A DNA stretch of 7,781 nt from an uncultured Eubacteriales bacterium (GCA_900546215.1 URCD01000104.1:1-7781), one strand, 5' to 3'; positions 1 through 5,233 are shown, counted from the stretch's first letter. The notes: generated from the sequence alone by a model not told the origin. Numbers and translations are program-made.

Positions 1-62
<62 letters not shown>

Positions 63-236
63 AATCTTAACGTCAGTTTTGCTGACTTTTCTTGTTTCCC
101 ATTACTTTGGTTCGTTTATCTCTTTCAAGATTCTCATTGTCTTTTGACTTGGGTTTAATTTTTTCTTATCAACTGTTCAGTTCTCAAGGATCATGTATTG
201 CTATTGTTGACCGCCTCTCTCGGCGACAGCTTGATT
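63..236 (-). promoter_or_regulatory. 16S rRNA leader with boxB-like hairpin and boxA-like element
   Basis: This is the transcribed leader between the nearest promoter and the 16S gene. Read on the minus strand it holds a small hairpin (CGCC/GGCG arms at 225-222 and 215-212, loop GAGAGA). It then holds a boxA-like segment, GATCCTTGAGAACTGAACAG (192-173), close to the CTTTGAAAACT boxA found in Bacillus rrn leaders. A short GTCAG/CTGAC hairpin (86-82 and 76-72) stands just before the 16S start. The boxB-boxA order is what rRNA antitermination (Nus factors) uses. No coding potential is seen. Confidence 0.7.
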
Positions 237-265
237 AGTATATCACTTCATTTCGCTTTTGTCAA
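237..265 (-). promoter_or_regulatory. rrn promoter P1 (closest to 16S)
   Basis: On the minus strand TTGACA (265-260) is followed, after exactly 17 bases, by TATACT (242-237). A T/A-rich UP-like stretch lies upstream (266-288). It points into the 16S gene, with an expected start near 230. Confidence 0.85.
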
Positions 266-322
266 CTCTTTTTTTATTTATTTTATTTCATTTTACCGAC
301 CGTTTCCGTATCAGCAAGAAAT

Positions 323-351
323 ATTTTACTTTATTTAGAACCCTTTGTCAA
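323..351 (-). promoter_or_regulatory. rrn promoter P2
   Basis: On the minus strand TTGACA (351-346), a 17-base spacer, then TAAAAT (328-323). Its -35 and the A/T-rich upstream stretch are nearly identical to those of P1, 86 bp away. Confidence 0.75.
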
Positions 352-432
352 TACTTTTTTTATTTATTTTTATCTTTTCTTTAACATATATTTTAATAAA
401 TCGTCAAAGATTGACAACAGATACGTTTATTT

Positions 433-460
433 ATTATACACTGTAATATTATTTTGTCAA
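433..460 (-). promoter_or_regulatory. rrn promoter P3 (most distal)
   Basis: On the minus strand TTGACA (460-455), a 16-base spacer, then a perfect TATAAT (438-433). It lies just downstream of the terminator of the small gene at 545-733 and points toward the rRNA operon. Confidence 0.75.
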
Positions 461-507
461 TAGAAATTTTTCCATTTGTAAATTTATTTTTTTACATAAA
501 AACATCA

Positions 508-529
508 GGCCGAACGTAATCGTCCGGCC
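508..529 (-). terminator. Intrinsic terminator after the small Asn/Ser-rich gene
   Basis: Arms GGCCGAACG (508-516) and CGTCCGGCC (521-529) pair over nine positions with one mismatch and a 4-base loop. On the minus strand the stem is followed by TGATGTTTTTATG, so the T-run starts about five bases late. It probably separates the upstream minus-strand genes from the rrn promoters. Confidence 0.65.
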
Positions 530-544
530 CTCTGTAATAGGTAG

Positions 545-733
545 TTATCTGCAGCTGCTTTCTTTGTTTGACTGCTTGCTGCTGTTTTTATTGCTGTTTT
601 TTCCTGATTCAATGCTGTATTCTTCAGCAAACTCTGTTCTGCTGCTGTTTCTCTCTGAATTTCTTTCAGAGTTTCTTTCAGAATTTTTTGAAGAATTGTT
701 TAAAGAGCTGTTTTTATTACTGTTTTTATCCAC
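545..733 (-). CDS. Small Asn/Ser-rich repetitive protein, unknown function
   Basis: This 62-residue protein is not one I recognise. It starts with GTG (733-731), preceded by a good ribosome binding site GAAAGGGTGA (750-741) seven bases upstream, and is followed by a terminator at 508-529. These signals argue that it is a real gene. Half of the residues are Asn or Ser (13 N, 18 S), with 12 Lys/Arg and 9 Asp/Glu. The block KNSNKNSS occurs identically at residues 3-10 and 45-52. Three perfect NSER tetrads fill residues 17-28 (DNA 650-685). A short acidic, aromatic stretch (EFAEEYSIES, 34-43) sits between the repeats. The protein ends in Cys-Arg, with its only Cys at 61. No signal peptide, membrane segment or known domain is visible; it should be largely disordered. 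It lies 86 bp downstream of the yneA-like gene on the same strand, so it may be co-transcribed with that SOS gene, or have its own promoter near 754-762. Function is unknown. Confidence 0.6.
   Translation of the reverse strand: MDKNSNKNSSLNNSSKNSERNSERNSERNSSRTEFAEEYSIESGKNSNKNSSKQSNKESSCR
650..685 (-). repeat. Three tandem 12-bp units encoding NSER
   Basis: Three consecutive 12-bp units inside the small gene each encode Asn-Ser-Glu-Arg. On the minus strand they read AATTCTGAAAGA, AACTCTGAAAGA and AATTCAGAGAGA. They differ only at synonymous positions, which suggests selection for the peptide after duplication. Confidence 0.85.
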
Positions 734-757
734 TGTTATTTCACCCTTTCAGATATA

Positions 758-779
758 ATATGCAGTAACTTCTGCACAT
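758..779 (-). other. Inverted repeat between the yneA-like gene and the small gene
   Basis: Forward-strand arms ATATGCAG (758-765) and CTGCACAT (772-779) surround TAACTT. On the minus-strand transcript this is an 8-bp stem with one G-U pair and a 6-base loop. No T-run follows, so it is not a good terminator; it could stabilise the yneA 3' end or be an operator for the downstream small gene. It overlaps CATATTATA (762-754, minus), a possible -10 element. Confidence 0.45.
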
Positions 780-819
780 CAGTAGTATGGTAAATAACAA
801 AGATTTTATACATAAAAAT

Positions 820-1095
820 TTAAATGTATTTTATAACAGGAACTATTATTTTTTGCCCAGCCTTAAGTGTATCTGTATGAGCTTCGTTAAACTTCATTAT
901 ATAGTTCATATATTCTGTTCTTGTCATTCCATCAGAATCATATTTACCTGCAATGTCCCAGTAACTTTCACCTCTAGATATAGTTATCTCTTCATAATAT
1001 ACATTTGTTTTATTTTTATCTGCACTACCAAACGCAATATTAACCGCAAAGACAGTCATAAGAAACACTAAAATCATAAAAACAAATTTTCTCAT
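820..1095 (-). CDS. yneA: YneA-like SOS cell division suppressor (LysM protein)
   Basis: This 91-residue protein has an N-terminal membrane anchor or signal segment (about residues 3-22). It then has one LysM peptidoglycan-binding domain (about 33-87), recognisable from its ISRGESYWDIAGKY opening and its LKAGQKIIVP ending. Size, layout and divergent position next to lexA match the YneA family of Firmicutes, which is made during the SOS response and delays cell division from the outer face of the membrane. The start ATG (1095-1093) has GAGGTGA four bases upstream. The promoter at 1137-1165 has an SOS-box-like site inside its spacer and a second one just downstream of the start point, so LexA repression is likely. 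Bacillus yneA is followed by yneB and ynzC; here an unrelated Asn/Ser-rich small gene follows instead. The overall fold is well supported; the division-inhibition role rests on context. Confidence 0.85.
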   Translation of the reverse strand: MRKFVFMILVFLMTVFAVNIAFGSADKNKTNVYYEEITISRGESYWDIAGKYDSDGMTRTEYMNYIMKFNEAHTDTLKAGQKIIVPVIKYI

Positions 1096-1109
1096 ATAGT
1101 CACCTCATT

Positions 1110-1123
1110 CAAATATATGTTCG
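1110..1123. promoter_or_regulatory. SOS box 1 (LexA operator), yneA side
   Basis: CAAATATATGTTCG matches 12 of 14 bases of the Bacillus-type SOS box CGAACATATGTTCG. It lies between the expected yneA transcription start and its ribosome binding site, where bound LexA would block elongation or initiation. Confidence 0.8.
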
Positions 1124-1136
1124 CATTTATATTTAA

Positions 1137-1165
1137 ATAATATACGAATTTTCGTTCTATGTCAA
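1137..1165 (-). promoter_or_regulatory. Promoter of the yneA-like gene
   Basis: On the minus strand TTGACA (1165-1160), a 17-base spacer, then TATTAT (1142-1137). SOS-like box 2 fills most of the spacer, a typical arrangement for LexA repression. Confidence 0.8.
1145..1158. promoter_or_regulatory. SOS box 2, inside the yneA promoter
   Basis: The core GAATTTTCGTTC (1146-1157) fits GAAC-N4-GTTC with one change. The 14-base site matches the Bacillus consensus at nine positions, so it is weaker in sequence than box 1, but it sits between the -35 and -10 elements. Confidence 0.6.
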
Positions 1166-1183
1166 TAAAATATTTAATATTTA

Positions 1184-1197
1184 GAAACATTTGTTTG
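1184..1197. promoter_or_regulatory. SOS box 3, overlapping the lexA -35 element
   Basis: GAAACATTTGTTTG matches 10 of 14 consensus bases and has a near-palindromic core AAAC-ATTT-GTTT. Its right edge overlaps the lexA -35 element TTGATA (1195-1200). Confidence 0.6.
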
Positions 1198-1223
1198 ATA
1201 TTTTGGAGAATATATGTTATTAT
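1195..1223 (+). promoter_or_regulatory. lexA promoter
   Basis: TTGATA (1195-1200), a 17-base spacer and TATTAT (1218-1223). The expected start near 1230 gives a leader of about 25 bases ahead of the AGGAGG ribosome binding site (1242-1247). Confidence 0.8.
1207..1220. promoter_or_regulatory. SOS box 4, in the lexA promoter spacer
   Basis: AGAATATATGTTAT matches 10 of 14 consensus bases, including the ATATGTT right half. It covers the spacer and touches the -10 element, consistent with LexA autorepression. Confidence 0.65.
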
Positions 1224-1255
1224 ATAGAAAATAATCCTTATAGGAGGCGAACACA

Positions 1256-1876
1256 ATGGAAAAATTATCGCAGAAACAACTGCAGATTCTTGAATATATG
1301 AAAAAAGAAGTAAAGGAAAAGGGTTATCCACCTTCAGTACGAGAAATATGTGACGCCGTCGGGCTTAAATCCACATCAACAGTTCATGGGCATCTTGAAA
1401 GGCTTGAAAGGAAAGGCTACATAAGAAGAGATCCTGCTAAACCCCGCGCCATCGAAATTTTTACTTGCGAATCCGCTGCTGACGAGCCAAGCAACGCAAA
1501 AGAGCTTATTAATGTTCCTATAGTAGGTACAGTAACTGCAGGAACTCCTATTTTAGCGGTTGAAAATATTGAAGATACATTTCCAATCCCAATTGACTAT
1601 GCCCCCAATGGAGAAATATTTATGCTTAGGGTAAAGGGAGACAGTATGATAAATGCTGGCATCTTCAATAAAGACCTTATTCTCGTTAAACAGCAGAATA
1701 CCGCAGAGAACGGAGATATAGTTGTCGCTTTAATTGAGGATTTCGCTACAGTTAAAACATTTTACCGCGAAAACGGCTATATTAGGCTTCAGCCTGAAAA
1801 TCCATCTATGTCACCTATTATTGTCAGAGACGTTTCCATATTAGGAAAGGTAGTCGGCCTTTATAGAAAGTATTAA
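1256..1876 (+). CDS. lexA: LexA, SOS transcriptional repressor
   Basis: LexA represses DNA-damage genes and is inactivated when RecA filaments stimulate its self-cleavage. The 206-residue length is standard. The N-terminal winged helix-turn-helix spans about residues 1-65, with the recognition region around SVREICDAVGLKSTSTVHGHL (27-47). The Ala-Gly cleavage site is A95-G96 within VTAGTP. The C-terminal S24-type peptidase domain carries the catalytic Ser130 (KGDSM) and Lys167 (ATVKTF), so the protein should be cleavage-competent. The start ATG has a perfect AGGAGG eight bases upstream. The gene is divergent from the yneA-like gene, and two SOS-box-like sites overlap its own promoter, indicating autoregulation. 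A good intrinsic terminator follows at 1884-1915, so it is probably monocistronic. Nothing is missing or unusual in the protein. Confidence 0.98.
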   Translation: MEKLSQKQLQILEYMKKEVKEKGYPPSVREICDAVGLKSTSTVHGHLERLERKGYIRRDPAKPRAIEIFTCESAADEPSNAKELINVPIVGTVTAGTPILAVENIEDTFPIPIDYAPNGEIFMLRVKGDSMINAGIFNKDLILVKQQNTAENGDIVVALIEDFATVKTFYRENGYIRLQPENPSMSPIIVRDVSILGKVVGLYRKY

Positions 1877-1883
1877 TTAATTG

Positions 1884-1915
1884 AGCTCAGAGGTAAACCC
1901 TTTGAGCTTTTTATT
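1884..1915 (+). terminator. lexA terminator
   Basis: AGCTCAGAGG (1884-1893) pairs with CCTTTGAGCT (1899-1908) over ten bases with one G-U pair around a 5-base loop, and a T-rich tail follows. Confidence 0.85.
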
Positions 1916-1947
1916 TGGACAAATTTTAATATCTGGGTGTTTTTTGC

Positions 1948-2002
1948 ACAATTCTATATAATTCTCCAATTGACAGTGTTATATATTTCAATATAGAATT
2001 GT
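1948..2002. repeat. Perfect 12-bp inverted repeat around the degV promoter
   Basis: ACAATTCTATAT (1948-1959) and ATATAGAATTGT (1991-2002) are exact reverse complements separated by 31 bases. The -35 element TTGACA (1970-1975) sits between the arms and the -10 element lies within the right arm. Arm centres are 43 bp apart, about four helical turns. This could be a paired operator for a DNA-bending or looping repressor, or the ends of a tiny element; no transposase is present. Confidence 0.6.
1970..1999 (+). promoter_or_regulatory. Promoter of the DegV-family gene
   Basis: A perfect -35 TTGACA (1970-1975) is followed by TAGAAT (1994-1999, 18-base spacer) or by the overlapping TATAGA (1992-1997, 16-base spacer). 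The leader to the gene is about 90 bases. I see no recognisable riboswitch in that leader, only a small TTGG/CCAA hairpin at 2011-2023. Confidence 0.65.
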
Positions 2003-2097
2003 ATTAGTTATTGGCACGACCAAAATAGCTAAAAAATAAAAACGTTATATCTGCATATACCGCGGCCATAACAATCAAACCGAGAGGCAGTGATAAA

Positions 2098-2982
2098 ATG
2101 AGTTCATATAAAATAATATCTGATACCGCAAGTGATATTTATCCTTCAGTAATAGATACGGAAACAATTCCCAGAGTACCGTTTTATGTTACCTTTGATA
2201 AAGAAAATTACCAGAGAGAAATAGCAGAAATATCTGTAGATGAATTTTACAGACGGATTTTGGAGGATAAAGTTTTTCCTAAAACCTCATGTCCAACAAT
2301 AGCAGATTACATCACCGCCTTTGAACCTGTTTTAGAAGGCGGTCAGGATATTTTATGTTTTTGTATTTCCAGCCTGTTCAGCGGTTCTTATCAAAGCGCG
2401 GTAAATGCAGCCGATATGATGGAGGATAAATATCCAGACAGAAAAATAAAAATAATTGACAGTATACAGGCCACTGCCGGTATGGGACTTATAGTCTATC
2501 AGGCAAACCTTATGCGAGAAGCCGGCTACACCCTAGAGGAAAATATATCCGTTATTGAAAGGCTTAAGCATGACACTGCTATCAACTGGACTGTCGGTTC
2601 ACTTGACTTTCTGCAAAATGGTGGAAGGATAGGAAAAACCGCCGCGCTTGCGGGTACTATTTTTAATGTAAAGCCTATCATATGTATGAAGGAAGGCGAA
2701 CTTTTCCCTGTAGAAAATGTAAGGGGTACTAAAAAGGCCGTAAAAACAATAATTGAAAAAACAGACAAGGAAATCAGCGGTCATGAGGACGAGTACATTA
2801 TAACTATGTTTTATGCCGACGAGTCAGTACCGATTATGGATACAATTGCCGAGCATTACAGCAGAAATAATTACTGTTTTATTGAAAATATGTGCCGTGT
2901 TGGTGTTACAATCGGTTCACATACAGGACCGCATGTAATTGCCATTGCGTACTCAAAAAAATACGAATTATATGATAAATAA
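2098..2982 (+). CDS. DegV family fatty-acid-binding protein
   Basis: DegV/FakB-type proteins bind one fatty acid molecule; in characterised Firmicutes the FakB members present it to the kinase FakA for phosphorylation and use in phospholipid synthesis. This 294-residue protein has the full family length. The N-terminal domain opens with IISDTASDI (6-14). The family's carboxylate-pocket motifs follow: PKTSCP (61-66), SSLFSGSYQSA (91-101) and GSLDFLQNGGRIGK (167-180). The C-terminal lipid domain ends with the conserved GSHTGPHVIAIAY region (273-285). It is cytosolic, with no signal peptide or membrane segment. The ATG start has GAGAGG ten bases upstream. It is flanked by its own promoter and a strong terminator, so it is a single-gene unit; no fakA is in the window. 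Family assignment is firm; the bound lipid cannot be told, and genomes often carry several paralogues. Confidence 0.93.
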   Translation: MSSYKIISDTASDIYPSVIDTETIPRVPFYVTFDKENYQREIAEISVDEFYRRILEDKVFPKTSCPTIADYITAFEPVLEGGQDILCFCISSLFSGSYQSAVNAADMMEDKYPDRKIKIIDSIQATAGMGLIVYQANLMREAGYTLEENISVIERLKHDTAINWTVGSLDFLQNGGRIGKTAALAGTIFNVKPIICMKEGELFPVENVRGTKKAVKTIIEKTDKEISGHEDEYIITMFYADESVPIMDTIAEHYSRNNYCFIENMCRVGVTIGSHTGPHVIAIAYSKKYELYDK

Positions 2983-2984
2983 TC

Positions 2985-3016
2985 AAAAGGCTGTATCTAT
3001 AGATACAGCCTTTTTT
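2985..3016 (+). terminator. Terminator after the DegV-family gene
   Basis: A perfect palindrome (2985-3014) has AAGGCTGTATCT pairing with AGATACAGCCTT, ending in a six-T run (3011-3016). Because the left side is A-rich it could also work on the other strand, though no gene converges here. Confidence 0.93.
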
Positions 3017-3030
3017 ATATACTCTTTTTG

Positions 3031-3039
3031 TGATATACT
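3031..3039 (+). promoter_or_regulatory. Possible extended -10 promoter of the CAT-like gene
   Basis: TGATATACT is an extended -10 (TGn-TATACT). The -35 position falls in the T-run of the preceding terminator (3011-3016) and is poor. A start near 3046 would leave a leader of only about 15 bases, beginning at the AAGGAG ribosome binding site (3047-3052). Confidence 0.5.
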
Positions 3040-3060
3040 TTCACTTAAGGAGATGAGGCT

Positions 3061-3702
3061 ATGTTCAATTATATAGATATGGATAAGTGGGAGCGCAGAG
3101 AGCACTTTGAATATTACCGTACAAAAATAGTTTGCGGCTATAGTCTTACAGTTGAGCTTGACGTTACCAAGTTTAAAAAGCAGGTTGATAATAATGTTCT
3201 CAGGTTTTATCCAGCCTTTGTTTACTGCGTATCTAAAATTGTAAACAGCATGAAAGAGTTCAGAATGGCCGCTGATGAAAACGGCCTTCCAGGATACTTT
3301 GATATTTCAAACCCAAGTATGACTATATTCCACGATGACGACCATACATTTTCAGATATGTGGACAGAATATTATCCTGATTTTAAAACATTTTATGCAA
3401 ACACAGTCCACAACATGGAAAAATATAAAAACAATAAAGGTATTAAGGCAAGAAACGGTCAGCCGCCGAACTTCTTTTGTGTTTCCTGCGTTCCATGGCT
3501 AAACTATTCCTCCTATACCACAAGCACTCCCGGAGGGATGCCAAACCTTTTTCCGATTATTACATTCGGTAAGTTTACCTGTGATAACGACACATATAAA
3601 ATGCCTATTACATTAAATATATCCCATGCGTCCGCGGACGGATATCACGCTAGTATGTTCTTTAATAATTTGCAGAAGTTAATAGATACCATAGAGCTAT
3701 AA
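3061..3702 (+). CDS. Chloramphenicol acetyltransferase (CAT) family protein
   Basis: The classical CAT family transfers acetyl from acetyl-CoA to chloramphenicol; many chromosomal homologues have unknown acceptors. The 213-residue length is close to the usual 215-220. The N-terminus has the family's W-x-R-x-x-HFEYY pattern (residues 10-19). The C-terminal active-site motif is SHASADGYH (188-196), which keeps the catalytic His189, the structural Asp193-Gly194 and the final His196. The usual Q-[IV]-H-H lead-in is replaced by N-I-S-H, so the Gln and the first His differ from textbook resistance CATs. PWLNYSSY (145-152) and FPIITFGKF (164-172) are also typical CAT segments. The ATG has AAGGAG eight bases upstream. 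It is cytosolic, with its own terminator shared with the convergent transporter operon. No mobile element flanks it. Base composition by eye is like its neighbours, so this looks like a resident gene rather than an acquired resistance cassette. Drug activity is unproven. Confidence 0.88.
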   Translation: MFNYIDMDKWERREHFEYYRTKIVCGYSLTVELDVTKFKKQVDNNVLRFYPAFVYCVSKIVNSMKEFRMAADENGLPGYFDISNPSMTIFHDDDHTFSDMWTEYYPDFKTFYANTVHNMEKYKNNKGIKARNGQPPNFFCVSCVPWLNYSSYTTSTPGGMPNLFPIITFGKFTCDNDTYKMPITLNISHASADGYHASMFFNNLQKLIDTIEL

Positions 3703-3737
3703 AAAACACCCCAGTTATAATAACTGGGGTGTTTTTT
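3701..3737. terminator. Bidirectional terminator between the convergent CAT-like and ABC genes
   Basis: A perfect palindrome has 18-base arms around one central base. CACCCCAGTTAT pairs with ATAACTGGGGTG, flanked by six A on the left and six T on the right. It gives a T-tailed hairpin on both strands. The stop codons of both genes fall in its A/T tails (plus-strand stop 3700-3702, minus-strand stop 3736-3738). Confidence 0.95.
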
Positions 3738-4479
3738 ATAATACCTTTGCTAAAAAGCTCTGGAGTCTCTCTGTTTTCGGATGGTTAAAAATATCGTCAG
3801 GTGCTCCCTCTTCCATGATTATTCCGTCTTCAAGGAAAAGCACCCTGTCTCCAACCTCTCTTGCAAATCCCATTTCATGCGTAACAACAACCATTGTCAT
3901 GTTATCTTCCGCGAGTTCCTTCATAACATCAAGAACTTCGCCTACCATTTCAGGGTCAAGTGCGGACGTTGGTTCGTCAAACAGCATAACATCCGGTTTC
4001 ATACAAAGCGCACGAACAATAGCAATACGCTGCTTCTGCCCTCCTGAAAGCTGGGATGGATATGCCTCAGCCCTGTCTGCTAGTCCGACCCTCTCCAAAA
4101 GCCTCATGGCTTCTTCCCTAGCCTCGGCCTCATTCTTTCTCTGCAGCTTTGTAGGAGCAAGCGTCATATTCTTAAGTATAGTCATATGAGGGAATAAATT
4201 AAAGTGCTGAAAGACCATTCCCATCTTTTGTCTGTGTATATTTATATCTACGTTTTTATCGGTTATATCAACGCCATTAAATGTTATAGTTCCACCAGTA
4301 GGCATTTCAAGCAGATTAAGGCACCTCAAAAAAGTACTTTTTCCTGAGCCGGAAGGGCCAATCATAACAACGACCTCACCCTTCTTTATATCTGTGCTGA
4401 CGCTTTTCAAGGCTGGAACTCCATAGAATTTTTTTTCAAGGTTTCTGACCTTTATTAATACATTATCATTATCGTTCAC
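3736..4479 (-). CDS. Polar amino acid ABC transporter, ATP-binding protein
   Basis: This is the ATPase of a GlnQ/HisP/ArtP-type amino acid importer, acting at the cytoplasmic face with the permease encoded just upstream. From the chosen start it has 247 residues, normal for the family. Motifs in order are Walker A GPSGSGKST (41-49), Q-loop FQHFNLFPH (about 90-98), signature LSGGQ (144-148), Walker B VMLFDEPTSALD (164-175) and the switch His in VVTHEMG (about 199-205). All catalytic elements are intact. I place the start at GTG 4479-4477, because AGGAGG lies ten bases upstream and because family alignment favours it. A longer frame would begin at a TTG at 4500 that overlaps this same ribosome binding site. 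The GTG start overlaps the permease end by 11 bases, suggesting translational coupling. The gene ends the operon at the bidirectional terminator. The exact amino acid carried cannot be told from this subunit. Confidence 0.95.
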   Translation of the reverse strand: MNDNDNVLIKVRNLEKKFYGVPALKSVSTDIKKGEVVVMIGPSGSGKSTFLRCLNLLEMPTGGTITFNGVDITDKNVDINIHRQKMGMVFQHFNLFPHMTILKNMTLAPTKLQRKNEAEAREEAMRLLERVGLADRAEAYPSQLSGGQKQRIAIVRALCMKPDVMLFDEPTSALDPEMVGEVLDVMKELAEDNMTMVVVTHEMGFAREVGDRVLFLEDGIIMEEGAPDDIFNHPKTERLQSFLAKVL

Positions 4480-5194
4480 TGTTGCGCAGCCTCCTCTCAA
4501 GAATTCCTACGAAGTAAGTAAGCACCATTACCATAAAAAGATAAATAAGCGCAACTGCAATAAGCGGCATAAACGCGCTGAATGTCTTTCCTCGAATAAT
4601 GTTTCCGGCACGCGTTAAATCCATAACAGCAACATATCCCGATACGGATGTTTCCTTTAAAAGAGCTATAAACTCATTTGCCAGAGAAGGAAGAACATTT
4701 TTAAAAGCCTGCGGTATAATTATATATCTCATTGTTTCTATGTAATTAAAGCCCAAGCTTCTGCCGGCCTCCATCTGGCCTCGGTCAATTGACATAATAC
4801 CACCGCGGACAATTTCAGCAACATACGCACCGGAGTTTATACCAAATGCAAGCGCAGCAATAACTACTCCGTTATCAGATGATGCGAATATTACAAAGTA
4901 GATTATAAGAAGTTGAATTACAACAGGCGTACCTCTTATTACGGTAAGGTAGACTTTAGCAACAGCATTCAGGAAACCCATTAATCCCTTTTTAAAGCCC
5001 TTCATCTCGCCCTTTGTCAAATCATAGGTTGAACGGATTGTTGCAAGCACTATACCTATTATTATACCGATAACAATAGCTATTAAAGTTATTTTAAGAG
5101 TTACGCCAAGGCCGCTCAAAATAAGCTTCCACCTATCACCATCAATAAAATTCAAGATAAAGTCGGCCTTTACCTTTGCAAACCATTCGGCCAA
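4469..5194 (-). CDS. Polar amino acid ABC transporter, permease protein
   Basis: This is the membrane subunit of the importer, 241 residues, of the HisM/GlnP (BPD_transp_1) type. It has about five hydrophobic membrane segments: around residues 26-52, 84-104, 108-130, 172-193 and 208-231. The EAA loop that contacts the ATPase begins at E142-A143-G144, has the conserved Gly148, and ends at IIIP (158-161). The start appears to be TTG (5194-5192): GAAAGGGTGTG lies just upstream, no in-frame ATG occurs before residue 64, and this start gives the standard family length. A single permease gene implies a homodimer. It is separated from the upstream lipoprotein gene by 162 bases containing a strong hairpin and a TATAAT, and it overlaps the ATPase gene. 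Function is firm; substrate is unknown. Confidence 0.94.
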   Translation of the reverse strand: MAEWFAKVKADFILNFIDGDRWKLILSGLGVTLKITLIAIVIGIIIGIVLATIRSTYDLTKGEMKGFKKGLMGFLNAVAKVYLTVIRGTPVVIQLLIIYFVIFASSDNGVVIAALAFGINSGAYVAEIVRGGIMSIDRGQMEAGRSLGFNYIETMRYIIIPQAFKNVLPSLANEFIALLKETSVSGYVAVMDLTRAGNIIRGKTFSAFMPLIAVALIYLFMVMVLTYFVGILERRLRNSER

Positions 5195-5227
5195 AAAAAC
5201 ACACCCTTTCTAAAATTATCCCCTTTA

Positions 5228-5233
5228 ATTATA
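5228..5233 (-). promoter_or_regulatory. Possible internal -10 element upstream of the permease
   Basis: A perfect TATAAT stands on the minus strand about 35 bases ahead of the permease start, preceded directly by TG. No good -35 lies 16-18 bases upstream (nearest AGGACT or GGACTG), so a secondary promoter is only possible. Confidence 0.3.

Noticed and set aside
411..440. Plus-strand TTGACA (411-416) with TTATAC or TATACA downstream
   Set aside because: It points away from the rRNA and into the 3' end of the minus-strand gene, with no plus-strand gene to drive; it overlaps minus-strand P3.
564..768. Two plus-strand open frames rich in Leu/Phe or Cys/Phe across the small gene
   Set aside because: They are antisense shadows of the repetitive minus-strand gene; neither has a good ribosome binding site, and the minus frame has a start site and terminator.
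1248..1253. CGAACA beside the lexA start codon as a fifth SOS box
   Set aside because: Only the left half-site is present; the following bases (CAATGG) do not give the GTTCG half.
787..1331. Frames antisense to yneA (787-1071, plus) and across the lexA start (1092-1331, minus)
   Set aside because: They overlap confidently assigned genes or the SOS control region, and their products resemble no family.
2003..2097. Riboswitch or T-box in the degV leader
   Set aside because: No conserved aptamer or T-box sequence and no terminator/antiterminator pair were found; only a 4-bp hairpin is seen.
1877..2097. Insertion sequence remnant suggested by the 12-bp inverted repeat
   Set aside because: No transposase fragment and no clear target-site duplication flank the arms; an operator explains the position over the promoter better.
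4480..4500. Longer ATPase start at TTG 4500
   Set aside because: The added residues are encoded by the ribosome binding site of the GTG at 4479 and give a non-family N-terminus (RGGCAT).
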